From Aquidulcibacter sp. (GTDB lineage: Bacteria > Pseudomonadota > Alphaproteobacteria > Caulobacterales > Aquidulcibacteraceae): a stretch of DNA of 58,905 bases. Below are positions 27,105 to 36,032 of this stretch, one piece after another; within the stretch, counting starts at the first letter, position 1; each line of letters opens with the position of its first letter. Below the pieces are notes generated by a model. It was not told the DNA's origin and searched no databases. It worked only from the letters and a program-made list of their open reading frames with translations. The DNA is taken from contig JAPZTJ010000010.1 of NCBI GenBank assembly GCA_027532555.1, forward strand, positions 1 to 58,905. Reading direction: 5' to 3'. Made by a program: the position numbers and the translations under genes.

Positions 27105-27310
27105 GAGGAGGGCTCATGATCTTCCCTTGGCACACAGACTTATTTCAGCCGGGGCGCACGGCATGCGTCCTATTCCGGGCCAGTCCGTTAATCTGGCCCA
27201 CCTCATCTGGCGCACACCACGCGCCCCGGCCCCTCTGCCTTCGGGCAACAAGGTGCACCCCCGGTGGCTTTCCGCGCGGGGCTACAGGTGTTGGCGCGTT
27301 TACCTGTATT
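27105..27310. other. Structured gene-free region, candidate non-coding RNA
   Basis: Between the palindromic repeats and the phosphatase gene I see no convincing protein gene but several nested stems. These are GCCGGGGCGC (27148-27157) with GCGCCCCGGC (27221-27230) enclosing GGGCCAG/CTGGCCC (27177-27183/27193-27199); TGCC-TTCG-GGCA with a stable tetraloop (27236-27247); and ACAGGT/ACCTGT (27284-27289/27302-27307). GAGGAGGG at 27105-27112 lies just before an ATG, but the downstream frame has non-coding-like composition. No known RNA family (RNase P, SRP, 6S, tmRNA) was recognised. Confidence 0.4.
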
Positions 27311-27317
27311 GCCCCCG

Positions 27318-27761
27318 TTAAATCTTCAGCATCGCGAAGCGTTTAGCAATTTGCCGATCCAAGGCGTCGCGGACATCGCGGTAGGTGTCCATGCGGCTAT
27401 CGCGGCTGCCTTCCACGGCCGAGGGGTCCATGGTCGGCCAATATTCGACTTCGACCGCTAAATGCCGGGTATATTCCAAGGCGCGGTGGTGGGCTTGGGG
27501 GGCGAGTGAGATGATGAGGTCGAAGCTATCATCTTCCAGATCAGCAAAGGTCTTGGGGCGATGCTTGATGATATCGACGCCCAATTCATCCATGACCATC
27601 ACCGCCATGGGGTCGACCTGATCGGCTTTGCGGAGGCCACAGGAATCAACAAACACGCGGGTGCCAAACCTACGCTTCATGAGGCCTTCTGCCATAGGGG
27701 AGCGAATGGCATTCATGGTGCAGCAAAACAAAACAGATTGAGGCGGGCGCACCAGATCCAA
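27318..27761 (-). CDS. Low-molecular-weight protein-tyrosine-phosphatase family protein
   Basis: This 147-residue protein has the P-loop CTMNAIRS (C-x5-R-S) near residue 15 and the general-acid Asp in MDPSAVEG near residue 115. The fold length is normal for low-Mr tyrosine phosphatase/arsenate reductase-like proteins. In alphaproteobacteria this gene sits at the end of the hisD-UPF0262 set, as here (5-bp gap). The start is TTG at 27761 or GTG at 27752; both precede the phosphate loop. The phosphoprotein target is unknown; arsenate reductase activity is a less likely alternative. Confidence 0.85.
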   Translation of the reverse strand: MDLVRPPQSVLFCCTMNAIRSPMAEGLMKRRFGTRVFVDSCGLRKADQVDPMAVMVMDELGVDIIKHRPKTFADLEDDSFDLIISLAPQAHHRALEYTRHLAVEVEYWPTMDPSAVEGSRDSRMDTYRDVRDALDRQIAKRFAMLKI

Positions 27762-27766
27762 TGGTG

Positions 27767-28240
27767 TCAGAGCCTAACATGCAAGGCGCAGATCAGCGTA
27801 AACAGCCGCCGTGCGGTATCAAAATCAAGCGCGACTTTACCTTCAAGCCGCGTTTCCAGCAGGCGGGAGCCTTCATTATGCAGGCCGCGTCGGCCCATAT
27901 CGATCGCTTCAATCTGGGTGGGAGTCGCTTGACGGATTGCCTGATGATAGCTCTCGCAGATCATGAAATAGTCGCGGACCACCCTTTTAAAGGGCGAGAG
28001 CGAGAGGACAAAAATCCGCACATCACCGCCGTCGAGCAGTTTGACGTCAAACACCAGTTTCTGATCTACCACCGACAAGGTCAGTGCATAGGGCCCATCT
28101 GGGCCATCAATCACATCAAAGTGGTTGGCTTCAAGCAAGTCAAAGATAGCGACGCGGCGCTCATGCTCCCCATCTGCGGTTTGGGCAGCCAGCGATTCCT
28201 CGTCAAGGCGGACATCGGCGATACGGCGGTTGTTGGACAT
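27767..28240 (-). CDS. UPF0262 family protein
   Basis: This 157-residue protein begins [18 protein letters not shown] and includes [19 protein letters not shown] and the C-terminal [20 protein letters not shown]. These are hallmarks of UPF0262, an alphaproteobacterial family found between hisD and a phosphatase gene. It is soluble and its function is unknown. The conserved neighbourhood is complete here (murA, DUF2948, hisD, UPF0262, phosphatase). Confidence 0.92.
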   Translation of the reverse strand: MSNNRRIADVRLDEESLAAQTADGEHERRVAIFDLLEANHFDVIDGPDGPYALTLSVVDQKLVFDVKLLDGGDVRIFVLSLSPFKRVVRDYFMICESYHQAIRQATPTQIEAIDMGRRGLHNEGSRLLETRLEGKVALDFDTARRLFTLICALHVRL

Positions 28241-28279
28241 GGCCTATCCTTGCAAGAGGCAGCCCAAGGGTTCAAGCCC

Positions 28280-29584
28280 TCAAGCCTGATTTGCTGCCTT
28301 TAGCCGAAGAGCGATGCTGGCAGCATGGGCGGGCAGGCCTTCGGCGGTCGCAAGGCTAACCCCTGCCGGGCCAATCGCGGCCAGCCCTTCAAGGCCTGTG
28401 CCCATCAATGTTGTGCGCTTCATGAACATGTGGGTAGACAGCCCCGACGCCCAGCGGGCGCGACCACCGGTTGGGAGCACATGGTTAGGACCCGCCAAAT
28501 AATCACCCAAGGCTTCTGGGGCATGCCGACCCAGGAAGATCGCGCCTGCATGGCGCACCAGATTCGCCAGCTCATCGGGATCATCGGTTGCAATTTGCAA
28601 ATGCTCCGGCGCGCCCTGATCGCTTAAAGCCACCGCATCTTCCAGGCGCTCTACCACGATGACTGCGCCATAGGCCGGCCAAGACACCGCAGCTTCCGGC
28701 CCGGCCTCACCGCGCGCAATCATACCCGCAACCGCATCCAGCACGCGCTGACCAAAGGCCGCGTCATCGGTAAACAGAATGGATTGGGCCACCCCGTCAT
28801 GCTCGGCCTGTGCCAATAAATCAGCGGCAATAATGTCTGGATCATTGGCACCATCGGCAATGATGAAGACTTCAGAAGGGCCCGCGACGGAATCTATCCC
28901 AACGGTGCCAAAGACCAATTTCTTGGCGGTGGACACCCACGCATTGCCCGGCCCAGCAATCACATCCACCTTAGCAATCGGGTCTGCGCCATAGGCCATG
29001 GCGGCAATCGCTTGCGCGCCGCCGAGGCCATAAATCTCATCTATCCCCGCGATCTTGGCTGCTGCTAGAATGGCTGGGTTCTCGGCAAGGCGTGTCGGAG
29101 GCGTCATCATAACAAGACGCGGCACACCAGCAGCCTTGGCGGGCAGCGCATTCATCAGGACGGAAGAGGGGTAAGCAGCAAGACCGCCTGGCGCATATAG
29201 CCCAGCCGCATCCACCGGTGTCCAGCGCCAGCCCAATGTAACACCTTGCGGGTCAACCCAGCGCGCATCTTCAGGCTTAGAGCGCACATGGTAATCAGTG
29301 ATGCGCTGGGCGGCGAGCTCAAGCGCCTTCACCACGGCCGGATCGCAAGCTTTAATGGCTGCATCGACTTGAGTGGCAGTCACGCGGACGGTCTCTGGGG
29401 TCAACGCAAAGTCATCAAACTTTTGGCTAAGTTCTGCCAGAGCGGTAAAGCCTCGCGCCTTCACATCAGCCAAGATCGCAGCCACGCGGCCTTCCACGCC
29501 GTCCACCGCATCGCCACGGCTTTGCAGGAGGGCTTGGTACTGGGATTGGAAATCAGGTGCGCTGGCTGAAAGGAGACGGGTCAT
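28280..29584 (-). CDS. hisD: Histidinol dehydrogenase
   Basis: This 434-residue zinc enzyme performs the last two steps of histidine synthesis, oxidising L-histidinol to L-histidine with two NAD+. Visible segments are GLYAPGGLAAYPSSVLMN, IYGLGGAQAIAAMAYG, AGPGNAWVSTAKK, LLAQAEHDGVAQSILFT and GPNHVLPTGGRARWASGLS, covering the NAD and zinc (Gln/His/Asp/His) sites. Length is normal. It lies 70 bp after DUF2948 in the minus-strand murA-led run. Confidence 0.97.
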   Translation of the reverse strand: MTRLLSASAPDFQSQYQALLQSRGDAVDGVEGRVAAILADVKARGFTALAELSQKFDDFALTPETVRVTATQVDAAIKACDPAVVKALELAAQRITDYHVRSKPEDARWVDPQGVTLGWRWTPVDAAGLYAPGGLAAYPSSVLMNALPAKAAGVPRLVMMTPPTRLAENPAILAAAKIAGIDEIYGLGGAQAIAAMAYGADPIAKVDVIAGPGNAWVSTAKKLVFGTVGIDSVAGPSEVFIIADGANDPDIIAADLLAQAEHDGVAQSILFTDDAAFGQRVLDAVAGMIARGEAGPEAAVSWPAYGAVIVVERLEDAVALSDQGAPEHLQIATDDPDELANLVRHAGAIFLGRHAPEALGDYLAGPNHVLPTGGRARWASGLSTHMFMKRTTLMGTGLEGLAAIGPAGVSLATAEGLPAHAASIALRLKAANQA

Positions 29585-29654
29585 GGACCTAACTTAGCGC
29601 GCACGGAGACCTTTGGGGAGGGTAAGCGTGCAGACCCCGACTGAAAGCCTCAGT

Positions 29655-30089
29655 TCAGATGTCGTGCTTGGGCCTTGCCACCGCTTCGCGCGGCTCACTT
29701 AAGTCCGCCAAAGTCGCGTCGATACATTCGACTTGCAGCAAAATTTCGCCGCCATCAGCCAGACCCAAGCGCACCTTACCACCCGGGGCTTCCTCGGGCT
29801 CGAAAGTAATGGCTAATAGGCTTGCAAAAGCATCGCGACGCGATTGCGCAACTTTTTTGGATTGGACGCTTAGGACGCTATCAAATGCTACGGCCGCCCA
29901 AACACGTTGGCCCGCCCCCTTCTCCACACCGGCTTCCCAGACAAACCGCTGAAGGCGTAAGGTAAAGCGGCGCTTGGCGGGGGACCAAACGGCGTCAGAA
30001 ACCTTAAAGATCGCATCTTGAACAGCAGCCGAGATGATCGACAAATCGGCCTCATCTTCAGCAAGCAACCGCAGCGACGAATGAGCCAC
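29655..30089 (-). CDS. DUF2948 family protein
   Basis: This 144-residue protein has the N-terminal LRLLAEDEADLSIISAAVQD and the central RRFTLRLQRFVWE typical of DUF2948. The family is confined to alphaproteobacteria and sits between murA and hisD. The GTG start at 30089 abuts the murA TAA with no gap, so it is translationally coupled to murA. The function is unknown. Confidence 0.9.
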   Translation of the reverse strand: MAHSSLRLLAEDEADLSIISAAVQDAIFKVSDAVWSPAKRRFTLRLQRFVWEAGVEKGAGQRVWAAVAFDSVLSVQSKKVAQSRRDAFASLLAITFEPEEAPGGKVRLGLADGGEILLQVECIDATLADLSEPREAVARPKHDI

Positions 30090-31367
30090 TTATTCCTCCG
30101 AACCGGACAAACGACGAATGTCTGCACCACAGCCTGACAATTTTGCCTCTAACCGCTCAAAGCCACGGTCCAAATGATAAACGCGCGAGATGACAGTTTC
30201 GCCTTCAGCCATCAGGCCTGCAATAATCAAGGAAACCGAGGCACGCAGATCGGTGGCCATGACAGGCGCACCGCGCAAGGTCTCAACCCCGCGCACAACC
30301 GCTTCAGACCCGCGTACCGAGATATCTGCTCCCAAGCGGCGCAATTCCGGCGCATGCATGTAGCGATTTTCAAAAATGTTCTCACGGAAGATCGAGGCAC
30401 CATTAGCCCGTGTCATCAAGGCCATTACTTGGGCTTGGGTATCGGTCGGGAAGCCCGGATAAGGCTGAGTATCAATATCAACTGGCTTGATGGGGGTCGA
30501 TGGATCACGCGTGATCTTCACCCAATCCGGCCCAACATCGACTTGAATACCGGCGCGCTGCAGCACGTCGATCAGGGACGAAATCGTCTCGGGTACCACA
30601 TGGGTCAAGGTTACTTCACCACCAGCGGCCGCAACACAACAAGCATATGAGCCTGCTTCAATCCGGTCTGGGATCACACTCCACGTCGTGCCTTTCAGCT
30701 CATCTACACCTTGAATGCGCAAGGTGGAGGTGCCGATCCCTTCGATCTTGGCACCCATGGCGACCAAGCAATGGGCGATATCGCCAATTTCAGGCTCACG
30801 CGCGGCATTCTCAAGGACGGTCTCGCCCTTGGCCAAGGTGGCGGCCAGCATTGCATGTTCGGTCGCCCCAACAGACACGAACGGAAATACAATCTTGGCA
30901 CCTTTGAGACCGCGCAAGGCAGCGGCTTTCACATAGCCACCTTCGATCACGATATCGGCCCCCATGGCCTCAAACGCCTTAAGATGGAGGTCGACCGGTC
31001 GAGCCCCGATGGCGCAGCCACCCGGCAAAGACACTGTCGCATGGCCAACGCGCGCCAAAAGTGGACCCAACACATTAAAGGTCGCCCGCATTTTCCGCAC
31101 CAAATCATAGGGTGCGATGGTGCTGGTCAGATCTTCGGCATGCATGGACAACCGACCGCTGCCCTTCGGCCAAAAGCAGGTCACGCCCAATTGCTCCAGC
31201 AGCTCGATCATAAAGCGCGTATCGGCCAGCTCTGGCATGTTGTTCAAAACCAGCGGCTCACGGGTCAAAAGGCTGGCGGCCTGCAACTTCAGGGCAGAGT
31301 TCTTAGCGCCGGAGATGGGGATAGAGCCTTTCAGCTGTGTCCCGCCGACAAGGGCGATACGGTCCAT
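30090..31367 (-). CDS. murA: UDP-N-acetylglucosamine 1-carboxyvinyltransferase
   Basis: This 425-residue EPSP-synthase-fold enzyme transfers enolpyruvate from PEP to UDP-GlcNAc, the committed step of peptidoglycan synthesis. SGAKNSALK places the catalytic Lys at 22, and [16 protein letters not shown] contains Cys118, the fosfomycin target. RNGAS-like ([18 protein letters not shown]) and [12 protein letters not shown] follow near the C terminus. The ATG at 31367 fits the family N terminus ([14 protein letters not shown]); the open frame to 31463 is upstream noise. It leads the murA - DUF2948 - hisD - UPF0262 - phosphatase run. Confidence 0.97.
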   Translation of the reverse strand: MDRIALVGGTQLKGSIPISGAKNSALKLQAASLLTREPLVLNNMPELADTRFMIELLEQLGVTCFWPKGSGRLSMHAEDLTSTIAPYDLVRKMRATFNVLGPLLARVGHATVSLPGGCAIGARPVDLHLKAFEAMGADIVIEGGYVKAAALRGLKGAKIVFPFVSVGATEHAMLAATLAKGETVLENAAREPEIGDIAHCLVAMGAKIEGIGTSTLRIQGVDELKGTTWSVIPDRIEAGSYACCVAAAGGEVTLTHVVPETISSLIDVLQRAGIQVDVGPDWVKITRDPSTPIKPVDIDTQPYPGFPTDTQAQVMALMTRANGASIFRENIFENRYMHAPELRRLGADISVRGSEAVVRGVETLRGAPVMATDLRASVSLIIAGLMAEGETVISRVYHLDRGFERLEAKLSGCGADIRRLSGSEE

Positions 31368-31516
31368 AATACTTCTTTTCTGACACGTGAAAGAGTGACA
31401 TCCGCTTATGACAAGCTCACGGCTTTTTTCAAGGCAATGGGATGTATCGCATAAATCCAACACCGCAAAACTCAGGATATACTGAGGGTAACGGAGGGAT
31501 CAAAAAGCCTGGCTCT

Positions 31517-31556
31517 TTGTGACAGGGCTGTTACCGAAGATTTTTGGAATTGTAAC
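31517..31556 (+). promoter_or_regulatory. Pho-box-like heptamer repeats upstream of TonB receptor
   Basis: TTGTGAC (31517-31523) and CTGTTAC (31528-31534) are spaced exactly 11 bp, and TTGTAAC (31550-31556) lies a further 22 bp on. The consensus for alphaproteobacterial PhoB sites is tandem CTGTCAT with 11-bp period; these copies match partly. The downstream genes encode a TonB receptor and a PhoD-type phosphatase, which fits phosphate-starvation control. This is an inference from pattern and context. Confidence 0.4.
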
Positions 31557-31635
31557 TAATGCGTTGCGCATTCGTCACGTTGCGCTCCTAAGCCCCCCCC
31601 ACTGATAGGCCTGTTCGATTCTCAAGGGGAAAAAC

Positions 31636-34002
31636 ATGAAACTTAAATCTATGATGTTCGCATCGGTCAGCTTGGCCGTTCTGTGCGCCGCACCAGTGGC
31701 CTTCGCACAAACAGCGCCAGCAACCACCGAACCAGCAGCCGACCAAGAAGTCGAAACCATCGTGGTTTATGGCGCGGCAAGCTCACGTCAAACCCAAGCT
31801 GTCACCGCTTCTGCCATCTCCCTTTCAGCGCCAGGCGTTAGCCCATTGAAAGCGATTGAGCGTCTGCCAGGCGTGAACTTCCAGTCCGCCGATGCGCTGG
31901 GCAATTATGAGTGGTCGACCCGTATCTCTGTGCGTGGCTTCAATCAGAACCAAATGGGCTTTACGCTGGACGGCGTTCCTTTGGGCGACATGAGCTATGG
32001 CAACCACAATGGTTTGCACATTTCGCGCGCCACCATTTCAGAAAACCTCGCTCGCGTTGAATTGAGCCAAGGTGCAGGCGCATTGGGCACCGCTTCTTCT
32101 TCCAATTTGGGCGGCACGCTGCAATTCATCTCGCGCAAACCAAGCGATGATTTTGGAGGTCAATTGAACCTCTCAACTGGCAGCGACTCCCTGCAGCGCA
32201 TCTTTGCCCGCGTTGAAACCGGCACTCTTGACGCTTTGGGCGGTGGCAAAGGCTATGTGTCCGTCGCCAGCACCCAGCAGGACAAGTGGAAGGGCGTGGG
32301 CGAACAGAACCACGACCAAGTCAATGTCAAATACGTCCAGCCGGTTGGCGCTGCGACCGTGACTGCTGTTTATAATTGGTCCGACCGGGCCGAGAACGAC
32401 TATCAGGATCTAAGCCTGGAGATGATCCGTCGTCTGGGCTATAAGTGGGACAACATCTCCGGCAGCTTCGCCTTGGCCAATCTGATAGCAGACATTGCTA
32501 ACAACCGCGGCGATACAGGCGCAGCTGTTTCTAACGCAGCAGCTGGTCGCGTTTACCCAAGCCCAATTACATCTGTTGACGACGCCTATTTTGATGCAGC
32601 AGGCCTGCGCAAAGATAATCTGGCTTATGTTACACTCGATATGCCGGTCACCGACAAAGTCGTTTTGACTGCCACGGCCTACAACCATACCAATGAAGGC
32701 CAAGGCATTTGGTTCACCCCCTATGTGGCAACCCCAGTTGGCGCGCCTGATCAAAGCGGCAGCCCAATTACAGCCCCATCGCCGATCTCTGTTCGCACGA
32801 CCGAATATGAGATTGCTCGTACTGGCGCTTTTGGCTCGCTCACGATTGACGCAGGTGCGCACCAAGTCTCGACCGGTCTGTGGGTCGAAAACAACCAATT
32901 CGATCAAGCCCGTCGCTTCTACGGCTTGGCACGTGCAGCCAATACCCGCCCCTCGCTGGAGTTCATGGCGAACCCGTTCTTCACACAATGGGCTTACCGC
33001 TTTGATACCTCGACCCTGCAATTCTTCGTGCAGGACAATTGGAGCGTAAGCGACGCTTTGACCGTCAATCTCGGTTTCAAGTCGGTTCGTGTGACCAATG
33101 AAGTGACAACCACCACCATCAACAATGGTGTTCCAACTGCAGCCAACGGCATCAGCGGCAAACTGCGCACCAGCGAAGCCTTCTTGCCGCAAGTAGGCTT
33201 CAAATATGAGTTGAGCCCAACCAGCAATGTGTTCGGCACCTTCTCGCGCAATGTGGCGGCTTATGTGTCGGCGGCAACTGCTGGCCCATTTGCTTCACGC
33301 AACCAAGCCAATGTGAATGAAGTTTCCCGCACTCTGGACCCAGAAAAGTCAACCACTGGCGAATTGGGCTGGCGGGTTCGCGGCGATCGTTTCGAAGCAT
33401 CTGTCGCAGGCTATGTCGTCCGCTTCGAAAACCGTTTGCTGGGTATCTCGCAGGGCGCTGGCATCGTGGGCAATGCGCCTATCCTGTCGAACGTCGGCGC
33501 GGTCAATTCTTACGGGACTGAGCTTGTCGGCATCTATAAGCTGACGGATGAGTTTAACGTGTTTGGCTCTTTGACCTATAACAAGTCCGAATATGCCGAC
33601 AATGTTGTCAATCGTGCGGGTGTTGTGGTTACGGCTACAAAGGGCAAGCAAGTGGTCAACACGCCAGAAGTGTTGTTCAAGGGCGAGCTCTCCTATGACA
33701 ATGGCAGCTTGTTCGCAAAATTGGGCGCGTCTTACACCGGCGAACGCTACTTCACCTATCTGAATGACGATGTGAATGGCAAAGTTGATGCGTACACCTT
33801 GGCCGAAATCACATTGGGCTATCGTTTCAGTGGCAATGACTTGCTGGAAGGTCTTGAAGCACAGCTGAACGTCACCAATGCGAGCGACGAGCAATATGTC
33901 TCGACCATCGGCTCGAACGGCTTTGGCAACACGGGTGACAACCAAACGCTGTTGGCTGGTGCGCCTCAACAAGTGGTCTTCACCTTGAAGAAGGCATTCT
34001 AA
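31636..34002 (+). CDS. TonB-dependent outer-membrane receptor
   Basis: This 788-residue protein has a signal peptide (residues 1-25, ending PVAFAQ), a TonB-box-like VETIVVYGAA, a plug domain with SPLKAIERLPGVNFQS, ISVRGFNQNQMGFTLDGVP and GGTLQFISRKP, and a long 22-strand-type barrel ending in LKKAF. It imports an unidentified ligand using the proton-motive force. It is followed by a terminator and the PhoD phosphatase 73 bp later, and preceded by Pho-box-like repeats. A phosphorylated substrate is thus a reasonable guess. Confidence 0.93.
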   Translation: MKLKSMMFASVSLAVLCAAPVAFAQTAPATTEPAADQEVETIVVYGAASSRQTQAVTASAISLSAPGVSPLKAIERLPGVNFQSADALGNYEWSTRISVRGFNQNQMGFTLDGVPLGDMSYGNHNGLHISRATISENLARVELSQGAGALGTASSSNLGGTLQFISRKPSDDFGGQLNLSTGSDSLQRIFARVETGTLDALGGGKGYVSVASTQQDKWKGVGEQNHDQVNVKYVQPVGAATVTAVYNWSDRAENDYQDLSLEMIRRLGYKWDNISGSFALANLIADIANNRGDTGAAVSNAAAGRVYPSPITSVDDAYFDAAGLRKDNLAYVTLDMPVTDKVVLTATAYNHTNEGQGIWFTPYVATPVGAPDQSGSPITAPSPISVRTTEYEIARTGAFGSLTIDAGAHQVSTGLWVENNQFDQARRFYGLARAANTRPSLEFMANPFFTQWAYRFDTSTLQFFVQDNWSVSDALTVNLGFKSVRVTNEVTTTTINNGVPTAANGISGKLRTSEAFLPQVGFKYELSPTSNVFGTFSRNVAAYVSAATAGPFASRNQANVNEVSRTLDPEKSTTGELGWRVRGDRFEASVAGYVVRFENRLLGISQGAGIVGNAPILSNVGAVNSYGTELVGIYKLTDEFNVFGSLTYNKSEYADNVVNRAGVVVTATKGKQVVNTPEVLFKGELSYDNGSLFAKLGASYTGERYFTYLNDDVNGKVDAYTLAEITLGYRFSGNDLLEGLEAQLNVTNASDEQYVSTIGSNGFGNTGDNQTLLAGAPQQVVFTLKKAF

Positions 34003-34027
34003 TCACCAATCCCCCCCGGGTACTTGA

Positions 34028-34060
34028 GGGGCTCAAAGCACAGGCTTTGGGCCCCTTTTT
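34028..34060 (+). terminator. Rho-independent terminator/attenuator after TonB receptor
   Basis: An 11-bp stem, GGGGCTCAAAG (34028-34038) with CTTTGGGCCCC (34045-34055, one T-G pair), surrounds a 6-nt loop and is followed by TTTTT. It lies between the receptor and the phosphatase gene, so it would lower expression of the latter or end the receptor transcript. Confidence 0.85.
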
Positions 34061-34075
34061 CTAAGGAGCTTTACT

Positions 34076-35206
34076 ATGGCAACCAGCAGACGTGATGCCC
34101 TAACCCTTGCTGCAGGCTTAGCCGCAGCGCCCAGCCTTGCAGCCGCAGCGCCAGACCTTTTGCCCAGCGGTGCGCAAGCAATCGCAGGTAAAGCCCTAAC
34201 CCGTATTGCCTTTGGCTCTTGCGCGAAGGAATCCAAGGATCAACCGATCTGGGAAGCCGTTTTGGCAGCCAAGCCGGACCTCTTCATCTTCCTCGGCGAC
34301 AATGTCTATCTCGATACCCGCGACCCCAATGAGATGCGCGCCAAATATGCTCAATTGGCTGCGAAGCCGGGCTTTCAAAAGCTTCGTGCAACCACCCCTA
34401 TTCTGGCTGTTTGGGACGATCATGATTATGGTGAAAACGATGCGGGCAGCGAATATCCAATAAAAGAAGAGGCTCGCAAAATCTTCTGCGACTTCTGGGG
34501 CGAGGCCGCTGCCAGCCCACGGCGCAGCCGGGATGGGATTTATAGTGCCTATCTGTTTGGACCCGCGGACAAGCGCATTCAGATCATCTTGCCAGATCTA
34601 CGCTTTAATCGGTCTGAGATCTTGCCGCTTGATCTTGGTGGCAAAAGCTATGCCGTTTGGGAAAAAGAGCTTGCCGCCGCAGGCAAGCCCGTGCCCGGCC
34701 CCTATGCCCGCAATCCAGAACTCAAGGCTTCGATGCTGGGTGAAGAGCAATGGCGCTGGCTGGAGGCCCAATTGCGCCTGCCGGCCGACATCCGCATCCT
34801 GGCCAGCTCACTCCAAGTTATTGCGGATTTTCCAGGCTGGGAGGCTTGGATCAATTACGCGCAAGACCACCAGCGCCTGATTGAGACGATCCGCAAGACC
34901 AAAGCGAATGGCCTAATCTGTTTGTCGGGAGACACCCATTATGGTGAAATTTCGCGTCTAGACGCCAATGTCCCCTATCCTTTGTGGGATTTCACGTCTT
35001 CGGGTCTCACCGAAGTCTGGCATGTACTGCCGCCAAATGCCTTACGGGTTGGGGAAGCCTATCGTGCCCGCAACTTTGGCCTCCTTGAGGTCTCGTGGAA
35101 CAAAATGGGCGGGCCAAAGCTCAAGGTCGATATTCGCGGTGAGCAAGGCCAAGTCGCGTTGAGCCAAAGCATTGATGCTGCCAGCTTGCGCATGGGGTCT
35201 CAGTGA
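34076..35206 (+). CDS. PhoD-like alkaline phosphatase family protein
   Basis: This 376-residue metallophosphoesterase has a Tat-like signal (TSRRDALTLAAGLAAAPSL). Metal-site motifs occur in order: FGSCAKE, LFIFLGDNVYLDT, AVWDDHDYGENDAG, and CLSGDTHYGE near the C terminus. PhoD-type enzymes use Fe/Ca to hydrolyse phosphomonoesters and diesters in the periplasm. The start ATG follows AAGGAGC. It pairs with the upstream TonB receptor, so the receptor may import the product or parent compound. Confidence 0.9.
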   Translation: MATSRRDALTLAAGLAAAPSLAAAAPDLLPSGAQAIAGKALTRIAFGSCAKESKDQPIWEAVLAAKPDLFIFLGDNVYLDTRDPNEMRAKYAQLAAKPGFQKLRATTPILAVWDDHDYGENDAGSEYPIKEEARKIFCDFWGEAAASPRRSRDGIYSAYLFGPADKRIQIILPDLRFNRSEILPLDLGGKSYAVWEKELAAAGKPVPGPYARNPELKASMLGEEQWRWLEAQLRLPADIRILASSLQVIADFPGWEAWINYAQDHQRLIETIRKTKANGLICLSGDTHYGEISRLDANVPYPLWDFTSSGLTEVWHVLPPNALRVGEAYRARNFGLLEVSWNKMGGPKLKVDIRGEQGQVALSQSIDAASLRMGSQ

Positions 35207-35209
35207 GCG

Positions 35210-35362
35210 TTAGGCCGGATCAGTCTTGCGAGCCGCCTCTTTGCGCCGCTTTAGATTATCACGCAGAGCGGCCTTCAACCGCTCTTCTTTGGAGGGTTTC
35301 TTCGCAACTGGTGACCTAGTCAGCGCATTAACTGCGATTTTTGGGGGTGGCGATTCGTTCAT
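35210..35362 (-). CDS. 50-residue basic small protein
   Basis: From the ATG at 35362 the product is 50 residues: a short Pro-rich N terminus, then SKEERLKAALRDNLKRRKEA, a strongly basic amphipathic helix. Short alphaproteobacterial proteins with this KEERLKAALRENLKRRK pattern are common, but the function is unknown. The frame extends to 35455 without a sensible start. A perfect inverted repeat ACCCCTTT/AAAGGGGT (35383-35390/35395-35402) lies 20-40 bp upstream. It is convergent with the phosphatase gene. Confidence 0.65.
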   Translation of the reverse strand: MNESPPPKIAVNALTRSPVAKKPSKEERLKAALRDNLKRRKEAARKTDPA

Positions 35363-35456
35363 GTGAAGATGATATGCGTCAGACCCCTTTTCAGAAAGGG
35401 GTAAGCGGGGTATCAGCGCGCCTTCAACGACAGACGTAGGTATTTCCGCGTCCAAT

Positions 35457-35531
35457 GCCGCAGTAGCTCAGTGGTAGAGCGCATCATTGGTAATGATGAG
35501 GTCGGGAGTTCAATCCTCCCCTGTGGCACCA
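35457..35531 (+). tRNA. tRNA-Thr (anticodon GGT)
   Basis: A full cloverleaf is visible. The acceptor stem GCCGCAG (35457-35463) pairs with CTGTGGC (35521-35527, one G-T). The D-arm is GCTC/GAGC, the anticodon stem CATCA/TGATG holds loop TTGGTAA (anticodon GGT), and the T-arm GGGAG-TTCAATC-CTCCC has one base-loop variation. The discriminator A and CCA are encoded. A short T run follows. This gene marks the switch from core genome to accessory island. Confidence 0.97.
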
Positions 35532-36032
35532 GTTTTTCCTTATAAATCAAATCGTTAAGAGATAATCCAAGCTTCAAAATAGGTTTATAAAGTTACCTAT
35601 TTTTTCTTTGCTACCAATTTGCTACCAAGTTTTGCCAAGTGTAGTCATGAAGAGATCTGTGGATAACTCTGCCAGTCCAACATATCGCGCGCATTCCATA
35701 TGCGACTAACAATGGCGATAGGCGGTTTGTTGCAACCTGCAAATGCAAGCCACGATGCCAGCAGGCTGTTTGGTAGTTTTCTTTTGTTGGCCAGCGCGTG
35801 GAAACTACAAGCCGATTTCAACGCAGTTGCAACCGATTTATCCAAGCTAAAATTGACGACAATTGGCCGAAAGCGGTTGGTCTGGTTTGGAGGACGTGGG
35901 GTCGGTAAGCAGACGTTCGGTGGAACAAGTTATCGCACGACGGTGCCTGCAGCATTGGTCGTAAGGATGGGCGCGCCGTGATGGTGGGTGTGTAGCCAGT
36001 TGAGCGTGCCAGCTTGGCCGCAGCGTGTAATT
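35532..36032. other. Gene-free junction downstream of tRNA-Thr (probable attachment-site region)
   Basis: These 500 bases are AT-rich at the tRNA end and contain two copies of TTGCTACCAA (35608-35617 and 35619-35628) at 11-bp spacing, the kind of direct repeat that integrases bind as arm sites. Short open frames on both strands (35645-35845 minus, 35700-35981 plus) have no recognisable similarity and no ribosome site. No integrase gene is present on this side. I read it as the left junction of an integrated island whose recombinase has been lost or lies elsewhere. Confidence 0.4.

Noticed and set aside
27116-27346. 76-codon plus-strand frame with GAGGAGGG before its ATG
   Set aside because: Composition is Pro/Arg/Cys-rich like translated non-coding GC DNA; it overlaps the 3' end of the phosphatase gene antisense and covers strong RNA stems. 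No similarity recognised.
32410-33192. 260-codon minus-strand frame inside the first TonB receptor
   Set aside because: Shadow of a clear receptor gene.
35645-35981. Short frames on both strands after the tRNA as possible integrase or transposase remains
   Set aside because: No integrase or transposase motif could be seen; treated as gene-free junction.
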